Shown here one piece after another: positions 45,725 to 55,100 of a stretch of 64,000 nt of DNA. The notes under the pieces were generated by a model. The model was given only the letters and a program-made list of their open reading frames with translations. It was not told where the DNA came from and made no database searches. The translations under genes and the position numbers were made by a program. Each line of letters opens with the position of its first letter. The first letter of the stretch is position 1. This DNA is from Pseudomonadota bacterium. GTDB lineage: Bacteria; Pseudomonadota; Alphaproteobacteria; Acetobacterales; Acetobacteraceae. The DNA is taken from the NCBI GenBank assembly GCA_018240405.1, contig JAFEFW010000637.1, forward strand, positions 62,001 to 126,000, read 5' to 3'.

Positions 45725-46654
45725 ATGAACGACGACGTCGCGTCCACGGTTGGGTTTGGTGCTGCAGGGGTCCTGATCCCCGAAATACGATCAGTCGGCA
45801 TCGTCGGGGCCGGACAGATGGGCAGCGGTATTGCCCATGTCTGCGCCCTCGCCGGCCTGGACGTGACGTTGGTCGACATCAAGGCGGACGCGCTGCCCAA
45901 GGCGCTCGCCACCATCAATCGCAACATGACGCGGCAGGTGAACCGCACGCTGATCTCGGAAGATCTGCGTGATGAGGCGCTGCTGCGGATCAAGACCTCT
46001 ACCGACTACACCGCCTTCGCCGAAGCCGACTTCGTCATAGAGGCGGCGACCGAGAAGGAAGACATCAAGCGCGCCGTGTTCAAGGCGATGATGCCGCACC
46101 TGAAGCCCGAGTGCATGGTGGCCTCAAACACGTCGTCGATCTCGATCACGCGGCTCGGCGCGTCGACCGATCGGCCGGAAAAGTTCATCGGCATGCACTT
46201 CATGAACCCGGTGCCGGTCATGAAGCTGGTGGAGATCATCCGCGGCATCGCCACGGACGAGACGACGTTCCAGTCGGTCAAGGCGCTGGCGCAGAAGCTG
46301 GGCAAGGTCAGCGCGGTGGCCGAGGACTTCCCGGCATTCATCGTCAACCGCATCCTGGTGCCGATGATCAACGAGGCGGTCTATGCGCTGTATGAGGGCG
46401 TGGGATCGGTTGAGGCGATCGACACCTCGATGAAGCTGGGTGCGAACCATCCAATGGGGCCGCTGGAACTGGGCGACTTCATCGGGCTGGATACCTGCCT
46501 GTCGATCATGCAGATCCTGCATGAGGGCCTGGCCGACAGCAAATACCGACCCTGCCCGCTGCTGGTGAAATACGTCGAAGCCGGCTGGCTCGGCCGCAAG
46601 ACCGGGCGTGGGTTCTACGACTACACACAGACCCCGCCGAAGCCGACGCGGTAA
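45725..46654 (+). CDS. 3-hydroxybutyryl-CoA dehydrogenase
   Basis: The 309-residue enzyme has the NAD-binding motif GIVGAGQMGSGIA (starting after an ~18-residue N-terminal leader), the catalytic His/Glu regions FIGMHFMNPVPVM and VNRILVPMINEAVY, and the C-terminal domain GPLELGDFIGLDTCLSIM. It oxidises (3S)-hydroxyacyl-CoA in butyrate or fatty-acid metabolism. Coupled to etfA with no gap. The start is the in-frame ATG overlapping the etfA stop; a later start would remove the short leader. Confidence 0.93.
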   Translation: MNDDVASTVGFGAAGVLIPEIRSVGIVGAGQMGSGIAHVCALAGLDVTLVDIKADALPKALATINRNMTRQVNRTLISEDLRDEALLRIKTSTDYTAFAEADFVIEAATEKEDIKRAVFKAMMPHLKPECMVASNTSSISITRLGASTDRPEKFIGMHFMNPVPVMKLVEIIRGIATDETTFQSVKALAQKLGKVSAVAEDFPAFIVNRILVPMINEAVYALYEGVGSVEAIDTSMKLGANHPMGPLELGDFIGLDTCLSIMQILHEGLADSKYRPCPLLVKYVEAGWLGRKTGRGFYDYTQTPPKPTR

Positions 46655-46732
46655 CACGCCCCCGAGCGCGGCCTGAACGCTGCGCCCGGACCTGTTGGCA
46701 CACCGGCGCTTGGCTCAGCGAGGTTTGCCGCC

Positions 46733-47461
46733 TTAGCGTTGCGCCGCAACCAACAGCATCATCGGTCGCTCCATCTCCTCGGCCAGAGCCGGGCTTTGCT
46801 CGATCTGCGCCTGCGTCGGGTGCCATTCCTCGACGTGGCGGATGGCAAACCCGGCCTTGATCAGCGTGTTCAGCGTCGTCCCGAGGGTGCGGTGCTGCTT
46901 CACCACGCCCGGTGCCAGCCAATCGGTCGTGCGGGCCCCTTCAACGGCGTAGTGATCCACCGGCCAGATCTTCTGGCCGTCGTCTCGTGTCAGCCAACCG
47001 GGTTGCGTGGACGCCATGTAAATCGGGTGTTCGATGGTGAACACGAACCAGGTCCCTTGCGCGAGGGATTTGAAAACCATCCGCGTCAGCCGGTCAAAGT
47101 CGACGATGTAATGGAATGTCAGGGAACTATAGGCGAGATCGAATGCTCCGTCCGGCAGCTCCAAGGTTTCCAGATCGGCAATGGCGTAGCGGATAGCCGG
47201 ATCGTCCGTGTCTGCCTTGGCGCGCGCCAGCATATTCTCTGACAGGTCCAGCCCGAGCACCTGGGCGGCGCCTTCGCTGCGGGCCCAGCGCGCAAACCAG
47301 CCGAATCCGCACCCAAGGTCGACGACCCGGCGGCCCTGGATATCCGGCAGCATCGCCCGGATCGCGGGCCATTCCGGTGCGCCGTCCAGTCCGTGGACGG
47401 AGCGGTTCAGGCGGCTATAGCCGGCGAAAAAGGCGGGGGTATCATAGATGTTCTGTGCCAT
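46733..47461 (-). CDS. Class I SAM-dependent methyltransferase
   Basis: Start at ATG 47461 (MAQNIYDTPAFFAGYSR), preceded by GGAGAG; the longer frame is rejected. The 242-residue protein has motif I VVDLGCGFGWFARWA, motif II LGLDLSENMLARAK, and the post-motif II segment LADLETLELPDGAFDLAYSS. It is a Rossmann-type methyltransferase of the UbiE/COQ5-like group, of unknown acceptor. It stands alone, divergent from an SDR gene. Confidence 0.88.
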   Translation of the reverse strand: MAQNIYDTPAFFAGYSRLNRSVHGLDGAPEWPAIRAMLPDIQGRRVVDLGCGFGWFARWARSEGAAQVLGLDLSENMLARAKADTDDPAIRYAIADLETLELPDGAFDLAYSSLTFHYIVDFDRLTRMVFKSLAQGTWFVFTIEHPIYMASTQPGWLTRDDGQKIWPVDHYAVEGARTTDWLAPGVVKQHRTLGTTLNTLIKAGFAIRHVEEWHPTQAQIEQSPALAEEMERPMMLLVAAQR

Positions 47462-47574
47462 GTGTCTCTCCATCAGATGTCGATGGACGGGGCACAAATC
47501 GACCGCAACCCCGTCCGTTTCCGGCGGGGCAATGCGGTCGCGTGCGGCGCTGTTCTAGCTGTGGGTCCGCGCTC

Positions 47575-47601
47575 CCTGCATCCCGCCTGTTGGGATGCAG
47601 G
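47575..47601. repeat. Inverted repeat in the divergent promoter region
   Basis: Ten-base perfect arms CCTGCATCCC and GGGATGCAGG enclose a seven-base centre. It lies between the divergent methyltransferase and SDR genes and could be a regulator site or RNA hairpin. No T-run follows. Confidence 0.4.
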
Positions 47602-47790
47602 CCAGCCGGGAAACAATCAGGGCCGCCCACTCGCGCATGGCGCCATGCTATGGCAGGTTAGGCGCGGCTTGAAGCCATTATTTGCCGGCCAGCGACGCCT
47701 TCACCGGCGGCGAGGTTGCCGGTGAACATGGTCGAAGGGGTCGGCGCCTCGCTCCGCACCTCGGCCCAAAACACTCTGGAGGAAGCAGGC

Positions 47791-48762
47791 ATGAAGGATT
47801 TTGCGGGCCGCATTGCGGTCGTTACCGGTGGCGGCTCCGGCATGGGCCGGGAACTGGTGCGCCAACTCGTCGCTGAAGGCTGCAACGTCGCCATGTGCGA
47901 CGTGCATCTTGGGCCGATGCAGGAGACGAAGGCGCTGTGCGAGCAGGCGCGCATCCCGCAGGGCACGCGGATCACGTCGCATGTCGCCGACGTCTCGGAC
48001 GAGGCGCAGATGACGCGCTTCCGGGATGAGGTGGCGGCGCAGCAGGATACCGACCGCATCCACCTGCTGTTCAACAACGCCGGCATTGGCGGCGGCGGCA
48101 GCATGATTGCCAACAGCCGTGAGGAATGGGAGCGCACCTTCAATATCTGCTGGCGCGGTGTCTACCTCGGCTGCCGGCTGTTCCTGCCGATGATGCTGAA
48201 GGCGGATGAGGGCCACATCGTCAACACCAGCAGCATCAATGGTACTTGGGCCTCGGTCGGGCCGAAAATCCCGCACACCGCGTATGCCGCGGCGAAGTTC
48301 GCGGTGAAGGGCTACACCGAGGCGCTGATCACCGACCTGCGCATCAACGCCCCGCACATCAAGTGTTCCGTGGTGATGCCTGGCCATATCGGCACCTCGA
48401 TCGTTGCCAACTCGCGCAAGATCCAAGCCGGCACCGAGGCGGACGACATCTCCGCGGTGGAACTGGCCCAGGCGCGGGCGCGCATTGCCTCGACCGGCGC
48501 CGATGCGGCTGCGCTGTCAGATGAGGACATCAAGGCAAAGATGCAGGAGCGGGCGCGCAACTTCCTGACCAACGCACCGACTTCGGCTGCCGAGGCGGCG
48601 ACGATCATCCTGAACGGCGTAAAGGCCGGGCAGTGGCGAATCCTGGTGGGCGCCGATGCGGTCGAGATCGACAAGCGGGTGCGTGCGACGCCCGAGCGGG
48701 CGTATGACGTCGCCTTCTTCGAGGAGATGGCCGGCGCGGTCGGCTGGCGCCTGGGGGCGTAA
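47791..48762 (+). CDS. SDR-family NAD(P)-dependent oxidoreductase
   Basis: Start at ATG 47791 (MKDFAGRIAVVTGGGSG), with GGAGGAA upstream. The 323-residue protein has TGGGSGMGRELV, LLFNNAGIGGGG, the Ser in NTSSINGTWAS and YAAAKFAVKGY as the YxxxK pair. A ~60-residue C-terminal extension after the core is typical of a subgroup of SDRs. No operon partner is adjacent. Substrate unknown. Confidence 0.9.
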   Translation: MKDFAGRIAVVTGGGSGMGRELVRQLVAEGCNVAMCDVHLGPMQETKALCEQARIPQGTRITSHVADVSDEAQMTRFRDEVAAQQDTDRIHLLFNNAGIGGGGSMIANSREEWERTFNICWRGVYLGCRLFLPMMLKADEGHIVNTSSINGTWASVGPKIPHTAYAAAKFAVKGYTEALITDLRINAPHIKCSVVMPGHIGTSIVANSRKIQAGTEADDISAVELAQARARIASTGADAAALSDEDIKAKMQERARNFLTNAPTSAAEAATIILNGVKAGQWRILVGADAVEIDKRVRATPERAYDVAFFEEMAGAVGWRLGA

Positions 48763-48927
48763 CGAAGGGCGGCGAGAACGGCGGAGCACAGCCGTTGCTG
48801 CCGTCATGGGCGGGTTCGTTTCGTATTGGCGCTGGAATAGGCGGCCTTCATTAACGCTCACGGGCCACCCGACCCCGTATCGTGGATGGCCACGACACTG
48901 GGGGAGGGTGGCCCGCGCTATCCCGGC

Positions 48928-49899
48928 CTACGGGAGAAGCACTGTGCTGCCAGTGGTCTTCCGGCTTTCCAGGGCGATATGGGCCTGGGCGGCATCCTTC
49001 AGCGGATAGGTCTGGTTGACCTGGATCTTCACCGCTCCCTTCGCCACCACGTCGAACAGATCGTTTGCCGTCGCTTCCAGGTCCGCGCGCTTTGCCGTGT
49101 AGGTCGCCAGCGTTGGCCGGGTCAGGAACAGGCTGCCCTTTGCGGCCAGGATGGAGATGTCGACGGGTGGCACCGGGCCGGACGCATTGCCGTAGCTGGC
49201 CATCAGGCCCAGCGGGGCAAGGCAGTCGAGGCTGGCGGTGAACGTGTCCTTGCCAACGCTGTCATAGACGACCGGGACACCGGCCCCGCCGGTGATACGC
49301 TTCACCTCTGCCGCCAGCTTGTCGTGGCCGATGACCGTGTGAGCGGCCCCATTAGCACGCGCGAGCGCGGCCTTTTCCTCGGTCGAGACTACGCCGACGA
49401 CCGTGGCGCCCAGGTGCTTCGCCCATTGGCACATGATCAGGCCGACACCGCCAGCCGCTGCGTGTACGACAATGGTATCGCCGGGCTTCACATGGTACGT
49501 GCGCCGCAGCAGGTACTGCGCGGTCATGCCTTGCAGCATCATCGCCGCAGCCGTTTCGAAGCTGATCGCGTCTGGCACCTTCACGACGCGGTCCGCGGCG
49601 ATGACCCTGTCGGTTGCATAGCCACCGATCGCACCGGCATAGGCGACGCGGTCGCCCGGCTTCAATGTCGTGACGGCCGAACCGACAGCCGTCACCGTGC
49701 CGGCACCCTCCTGCCCGATGATCAGCGGCATGCTCGGCGCCTTGTAGAGACCGGTGCGGAAATACACGTCGATATAGTTCAGGCCGGCAGCCTGCTGCTT
49801 CAGCAGCACCTCATTCGGCCCGGGCTCGGGCGTGGGTACATCCTCCCACACCATCACCTCCGGGCCGCCATTCCGGTGAATGCGGATCGCCTTGGACAT
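48928..49899 (-). CDS. NADPH:quinone oxidoreductase (MDR family)
   Basis: Start at ATG 49899 (MSKAIRIHRNGGPEVMV). The 323-residue medium-chain dehydrogenase has the QOR elements GLNYIDVYFRTGLYKAPSMP, the nucleotide-binding GDTIVVHAAAGGVGL and the EEKAALARANGAAHTVIG segment, ending RKTTGSTVLLP. It lacks zinc-binding cysteines, so it is the zeta-crystallin type that reduces quinones with one electron. It stands alone on the minus strand. Confidence 0.93.
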   Translation of the reverse strand: MSKAIRIHRNGGPEVMVWEDVPTPEPGPNEVLLKQQAAGLNYIDVYFRTGLYKAPSMPLIIGQEGAGTVTAVGSAVTTLKPGDRVAYAGAIGGYATDRVIAADRVVKVPDAISFETAAAMMLQGMTAQYLLRRTYHVKPGDTIVVHAAAGGVGLIMCQWAKHLGATVVGVVSTEEKAALARANGAAHTVIGHDKLAAEVKRITGGAGVPVVYDSVGKDTFTASLDCLAPLGLMASYGNASGPVPPVDISILAAKGSLFLTRPTLATYTAKRADLEATANDLFDVVAKGAVKIQVNQTYPLKDAAQAHIALESRKTTGSTVLLP

Positions 49900-50207
49900 G
49901 TCGTTCTCCGTAGTACCGGGACCTGTCATAGCAAGTCCGGCGATGCGGGCGAAGCCCGGTCCCGTGGCTGCGTGTCGGGCCCTGGTGGGGACCACGGCGG
50001 CGCGGCCACCAAACGGTTACGTCCAGCCTGATGTCCCGACCGATCGGCGCCGGCGCAAGGCCGGCAATCATCCTGCGGCTGGCCGGCATGTCATTAGGAT
50101 TTCATTAGGATTTTGCAGCGAAGGTTACGCATGGAGAGTCCCATGCCCCGTCCGCGACAGTTCCATGGCAGTGTGCAGTGGTGGGCCGTGCCGGCCCGTG
50201 ATGACGC
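49900..50207. other. Divergent regulatory region with an 11-base tandem repeat
   Basis: 308 bases between divergent genes. It holds TCATTAGGATT twice in direct tandem (50091-50112), spaced one helical turn apart. This could be a regulator site for the amidohydrolase gene. No other element is recognised. Confidence 0.4.
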
Positions 50208-51707
50208 ATGAGCGCTGAGCGTGTTGTGATCGCGGGCGGTCTCGTTCTGACCGCCGGCGCAGCGGGTGCAACGCGTGCCGATATCCTGGTCACTGGGGAT
50301 ACGATCACCGCCATCGTACCGCCGGACAGCCTTGAGGCGCCGCGTATCGACGCGTCCGACCGACTGATTATTCCCGGCCTCGTCAATGCGCATACGCATG
50401 GATACGTCGGGCTCTCGAAGGGCGGCGGCGATGGCTGGTCCCTGGAGCCAGGCACCGCATCGTCGGCCTGGGATGCCGCGCCTGAGGATGACGAGGACCG
50501 CTACCTGGCGACGGTGCTTTCCGCCGTGGAGATGGTGCGGAAGGGCTGCACGTCCTGCTTCGACCTGACGGTGCTGCCTTCGGCGCCGACTCCCGATCCA
50601 GTCTATCATATTGCGCGGGCCTATCATGACCTTGGTATGCGGGCCGTCGTGGCGCCGATGGTGGCCGACCGAGGCTTTCACCAGGCCATACCCGGGATAT
50701 CGGACGCATTTCCGGCCGATCTGCGCCATCTCGTTGAGAGCATGGAGTTGCCGCCGGCCGAAACGGTCCTAGCCCTGCTGCGGCAGGCGGTGCGGTCCTG
50801 GGCATTTCCGGCGGACCAGGTGCGACTGGGCGTCGCTCCGGCGGTGCCGCTGCATTGCTCCGATGCGTTGCTGATCGGTTGCCGGGATATCGCGGCCGAA
50901 TATGGCTTGCCGCTGCAAACGCACCTGGCGGCGTCGGCTGCGCAGCGCGCCGCGTCAGAGCGGCGCTATGGCAGTACGTTGACGGCCCATCTGCATGGCC
51001 TTGGACTGGTCGGGCCGTGGTTCAGCGGCGCACACGGAACCTGGCTGGATCACACCGAGATGGCGCTGATAGCCCGTAACGGTGGGAGTTTGGTGCATAG
51101 TCCTGGCGCGGACCTTCGCATCGGCAACGGGATTGCGGATATGCGGCGCGCCCTGGCCGCCGGTGTCACAGTGGGCGTGGGTACGGATGGTGGCGGGTCC
51201 TCCGGCCACCAGAACATGTTTGAGGCGGTGCGCCTGACCGCCTTCGTATCGCGTGTGTTCGACCGGGCGCCGGAGGACTGGATCGGTGCCGGCGAGGCAC
51301 TGCGGATGGCAACGGAAGGCAGCGCCGCGGTGCTGGGCATGGCGGATCTGATTGGCCGTATTGCGCCGGGCTACAAGGCCGATCTGGTCTTCCTCGACAG
51401 GGCCGATGGGACCCTGGTGCCGTTGCATGATGCCGTTACCCAACTGGTCGATGCGCAGGATGGTTCTGCCGTGCGGGACGTCATGATCGGCGGCCGCTTC
51501 GTCATGAGGGATGGCGAATTCCCAGGCATCGACTGGCCGGCGATGGTCCGCCGCGCCCATGCGGCGGCGGACCGCCTTGAGGCGAGGAATGCGGCGGCGG
51601 GCGACGTTGTGGCGCGGCTTGCACCGATGGTCGCCCATTTTTGCGTCGGCCTTGGCCGGTGCGAGCATGGCCTGCCGCGCAAGCTGACGGCTGCATCCGC
51701 GCTGTAG
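50208..51707 (+). CDS. Amidohydrolase-family protein (TRZ/ATZ, MTA/SAH-deaminase-like)
   Basis: The 499-residue protein has the metal-binding H-x-H in LVNAHTHGYVG (His62/64), QTHLAAS, DHTEMALIARNGGSLVHSPGAD and the terminal aspartate in GVGTDGGGSSGHQNM. This matches amidohydrolases with hydrolytic deaminase activity on heterocyclic amines. The substrate (guanine, S-adenosylhomocysteine, chlorohydrolase-type) is not decided. It is isolated, with the giant repeat gene downstream and an A/T-richer leader between. Confidence 0.87.
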   Translation: MSAERVVIAGGLVLTAGAAGATRADILVTGDTITAIVPPDSLEAPRIDASDRLIIPGLVNAHTHGYVGLSKGGGDGWSLEPGTASSAWDAAPEDDEDRYLATVLSAVEMVRKGCTSCFDLTVLPSAPTPDPVYHIARAYHDLGMRAVVAPMVADRGFHQAIPGISDAFPADLRHLVESMELPPAETVLALLRQAVRSWAFPADQVRLGVAPAVPLHCSDALLIGCRDIAAEYGLPLQTHLAASAAQRAASERRYGSTLTAHLHGLGLVGPWFSGAHGTWLDHTEMALIARNGGSLVHSPGADLRIGNGIADMRRALAAGVTVGVGTDGGGSSGHQNMFEAVRLTAFVSRVFDRAPEDWIGAGEALRMATEGSAAVLGMADLIGRIAPGYKADLVFLDRADGTLVPLHDAVTQLVDAQDGSAVRDVMIGGRFVMRDGEFPGIDWPAMVRRAHAAADRLEARNAAAGDVVARLAPMVAHFCVGLGRCEHGLPRKLTAASAL

Positions 51708-52120
51708 GCGCAAGCGCGTCAGCAGGGTCGGCAGATCGTTGCTGTTCTATTAGCGCGGCTACCCGGCAACCAGCGACGGCATCGCTATTTGAGCGGCTGG
51801 AGTGAGTTCGGCGTCGTAGGATCGAGCACGAAGGCCGCGTCGCTTTTATTGGTCGCCAATAGTCATGTGAGACAACAAAGCCACGGGCGTGGCGCGCCCA
51901 AGCAACTATTGATAATTTATCGCAATCAAATCGGTCTTAAAAACTTTTTGACGCTGCAAGATTCCAGAGGTAATGACACTATCGTAATCATACGGGGTGC
52001 TTTACCCGGGCAAGACAAATTGTTGCAAAATATTCGCCCGCCCCTGTTGCCACTTTCTTCGGCGTGTGGACGACGCGTCGCAGACGGGGCGGCCGAAGCC
52101 ATGGCCGCAAGGATATCCCA
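51708..52120. other. A/T-richer leader of the six-repeat protein gene
   Basis: 413 bases with clear A/T enrichment at 51900-52040 relative to flanking coding DNA, likely carrying the promoter of the large repeat gene. A TTGACG element at 51948 has no good -10 at 17 bases. No gene, RNA or repeat is evident. A + strand frame through 52124 is a shadow. Confidence 0.5.
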
Positions 52121-55100
52121 ATGACCCTTCCAACAACAGAACCAACCTTCTTCGGCGCCACGATTGCGACCACGATCGACACGACCGCGCACAAATGGGT
52201 TGCCGATCAGGACGGATTGTTTCACACTGCAACCGACCTGAACGCGGAGTGGCAGGCAGCCTACGACAAGATGATCGCGGGGTCTGCTGATACGATGTCC
52301 TTCATCGCCAGGCTGGAGGGCAACGCGCAGGCCGTGTTCCAGAACACCGGCCTGAATGCGCTGTCAGCCGAGGAGCAGAAGGCGGACCGGGAGGACGTCC
52401 AGCGCGTGTTGGACTCGGTCGGGCTGGCGATGAAGAAGGCCGGCGTCAGTGGGACCACGCCGCTGACCACGGTGGACTACCTGAAGATCGGCTACGCCTT
52501 GCAAGGCAGTCCGATTCTGCAGGAACTCGCGCAGCAGGGCTACGGCTTGTATGCAGCGGCCGAGCCGAAATACAGCGGCTATGTCAATGACTTCAGATGG
52601 GCCGATGGCTCGACGCTGTATATCGGCGGCGGTCTGGACAACAACGAGAACGCGCTCGACCGTTTCTTCGGCGATGTACTGCTGCCAAATCTGATCTTTC
52701 CGGCGGCGGCACAGGATGGGTATCTGGTGCAACTGGATTACAACGGCTCCGCCTGGGGCAGTGCCGCACTGCCCGACATTGTCGGAGCGCTCGATCAGTT
52801 CGGCTTCGGACGCGTCCTGACGGCAGCGGATTTCTCTGATACACCCGGTTCGGCGTCCTCGGCACCGGCCGCGCCGCCGCCTGCGCCAGCCGCACCGCCG
52901 CCAAGCGGGCAGATGTATTCGCAGCTCACCGGCATGCTGGTGCCGACGACAATCACCGCCAACTCCCATACCTGGATCGCCAATGAGGATGGGCTGTACC
53001 TGACCGAGGCCGATCTCGCCACCGAGTGGCAGGGCTACTATCAGCAGATGCTGGCAGGCAACGGCGCCTCGCTGACCGGCCTGCAACGCCTGGAGGGCAA
53101 CGCCGAAGCAGTCTTCGAGAACACCGATATCGCCAAGGTTGCACAGATGGATGCGACCGCAGTTGCATACTACCGTATGGATGTGCAGCGCGAAATCGAC
53201 GCCATCGCCGCCACCATGTCGTCGCTCAAGTACAGCCCGAGCGTGCGGTTGAATACTCAGACCTATCTGGCCATCCAGCATGCGCTCATCGCCAACCCGG
53301 CCATGCAGGAACTGGCAGTGCAGGGTCATGGGTTAAACAACCCGATCTCGCCGATCTATGACGGCTACACCAACGATTTCCAGAACGACGTCGACGACCG
53401 CACGCTGTATCTGGGCCCTGGACAGGACACCGGTGAGCGCGCGCTGCGCGACTTCTTCGACGACGCGATCCTGCCGCATCTGCCGTTCCCGACCATCGCC
53501 CGGGACGGGGAGATGGTGCAACTGAACCAGAACGCCAATGAGGAGTCGACGCTGCAGCAGGCGGTCGACGCTTTGAACATGGCGATGTTCACGCGCACCC
53601 TTACGGCTGCGGATTTCGGTAAGCCGGGTGCGCCGGTCGCCGGGACGACAGTGCCGGCCGGCAAGATCCTGTCCTATTTCGGCAACATCATCTCGAATAC
53701 AGCAACCCTGAATGGCCATGTCTGGACCGTCGGGTCGGATGGCCGCTTCCACACCACCGCGGACCTGCAGACCGAGTGGAAGACCTATTACCGTCTGATG
53801 CTGGCCGGCAGGGGATCTGCGCTGACTGCCGTCCAGCGTCTGATAGGCAATGCTGAAGCGGTGTTCGAGAATACCGCACTGGCCGATACCAGACGCTTTA
53901 GCGCTGCCAAGCAGAAGGCTTACCGCGAAGATGCCCAGCGCGAGTTCGACGTGATCGCGGCCGCGATGGCCACGCTCAAGCTGGGCAAGACCCTGCTGAC
54001 GGAACAGGATTATCTGGCCATCGGTCAGGCCATCCAGTCCAACGCGATATGGCAGGAGCTTGGGATGCAGGGGCACGGCCTGAACGACGCGCCGTCGCCA
54101 AAATATTATGGCTATACCCATGACTTTCAGAACAACTCGGACTGGGAAACCTATTATGTCGGCGGCGGCCCATCGAATGGCGAGCACGCGGTCGCCGACT
54201 TCTTCGACGATGTCATCCTGTCTCACCTGCCATTCCCGGTGGTCTGGCAATGGAACGGGCTGACGCAGCTCAACCAGAACGGCAATGCCGAAGATGACCT
54301 GGACGAAGCCGTTGCCGCCACCAACGATGCCATGTTCCGGCGAGTCTACGTCGCCGGCGACTTCTCCAAGAATCCGAACGCGACCGGGCCGGTGATGTGG
54401 GTTAGCCCGGCAATGGCAACCGCGACACCGCCGCCTGCGCCGGTGCCGGGTCCCGGGCAGATGCTGTCGCTGACGGGGCAGGTGATCCCGACGACCATGG
54501 TGGTCAATGGCAACACCTGGACCGCGGACGCCGACGGCCGCTACCAGACGACCACCGATCTGGCTTTGGCCTGGTACCGGTCCTACCAGACGGCACTGGC
54601 CGGCGGTACGCTGACTCTGACGCAGCGCTGGCAGGCCCAGGCCGAGGCCGTGTTCTTGAACACCTGCCTGAGCAAAGCGTCGGAAGCGGATCAGGCGGTC
54701 TTCCGGGCCGACGTGCAGCGGGAGATCGACGCGGTCGTGACCGCCATGGCGAGTTTCGGCGTCACCGGCGGACCACTTGGGATCGGGACCTATCTGCGGA
54801 CAGAGCATGCGCTGCAGGGCAATGCCGCGCTGGAGGAACTTGCTCTTCAGGGCCACGGGCTGAATAACCCACCCTCCAGCCGCTACGACGGCTATACCAA
54901 TGACTTCCAGTGGGCGAGCTATGGCACCCTGTATGTCGGGAGTGGGCTGAACAACGGCGAACAGGCCGTCGCCGACATGTTCGACGACGTCATCATGACG
55001 CACCTGCCGTTCGCGACGATCGCGCAGGACTATGAGATCGTCCAGCTCAACCAAAACGGTAACGAGGAGAGCACGCTCGCCGCCGCCGTCGCCCAGTTCA

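Noticed and set aside
51948-51976. TTGACG with a TAATGA at 17 bases as a promoter for the six-repeat gene
   Set aside because: The -10 hexamer matches only two of six positions; a promoter probably exists but this pair is not convincing.
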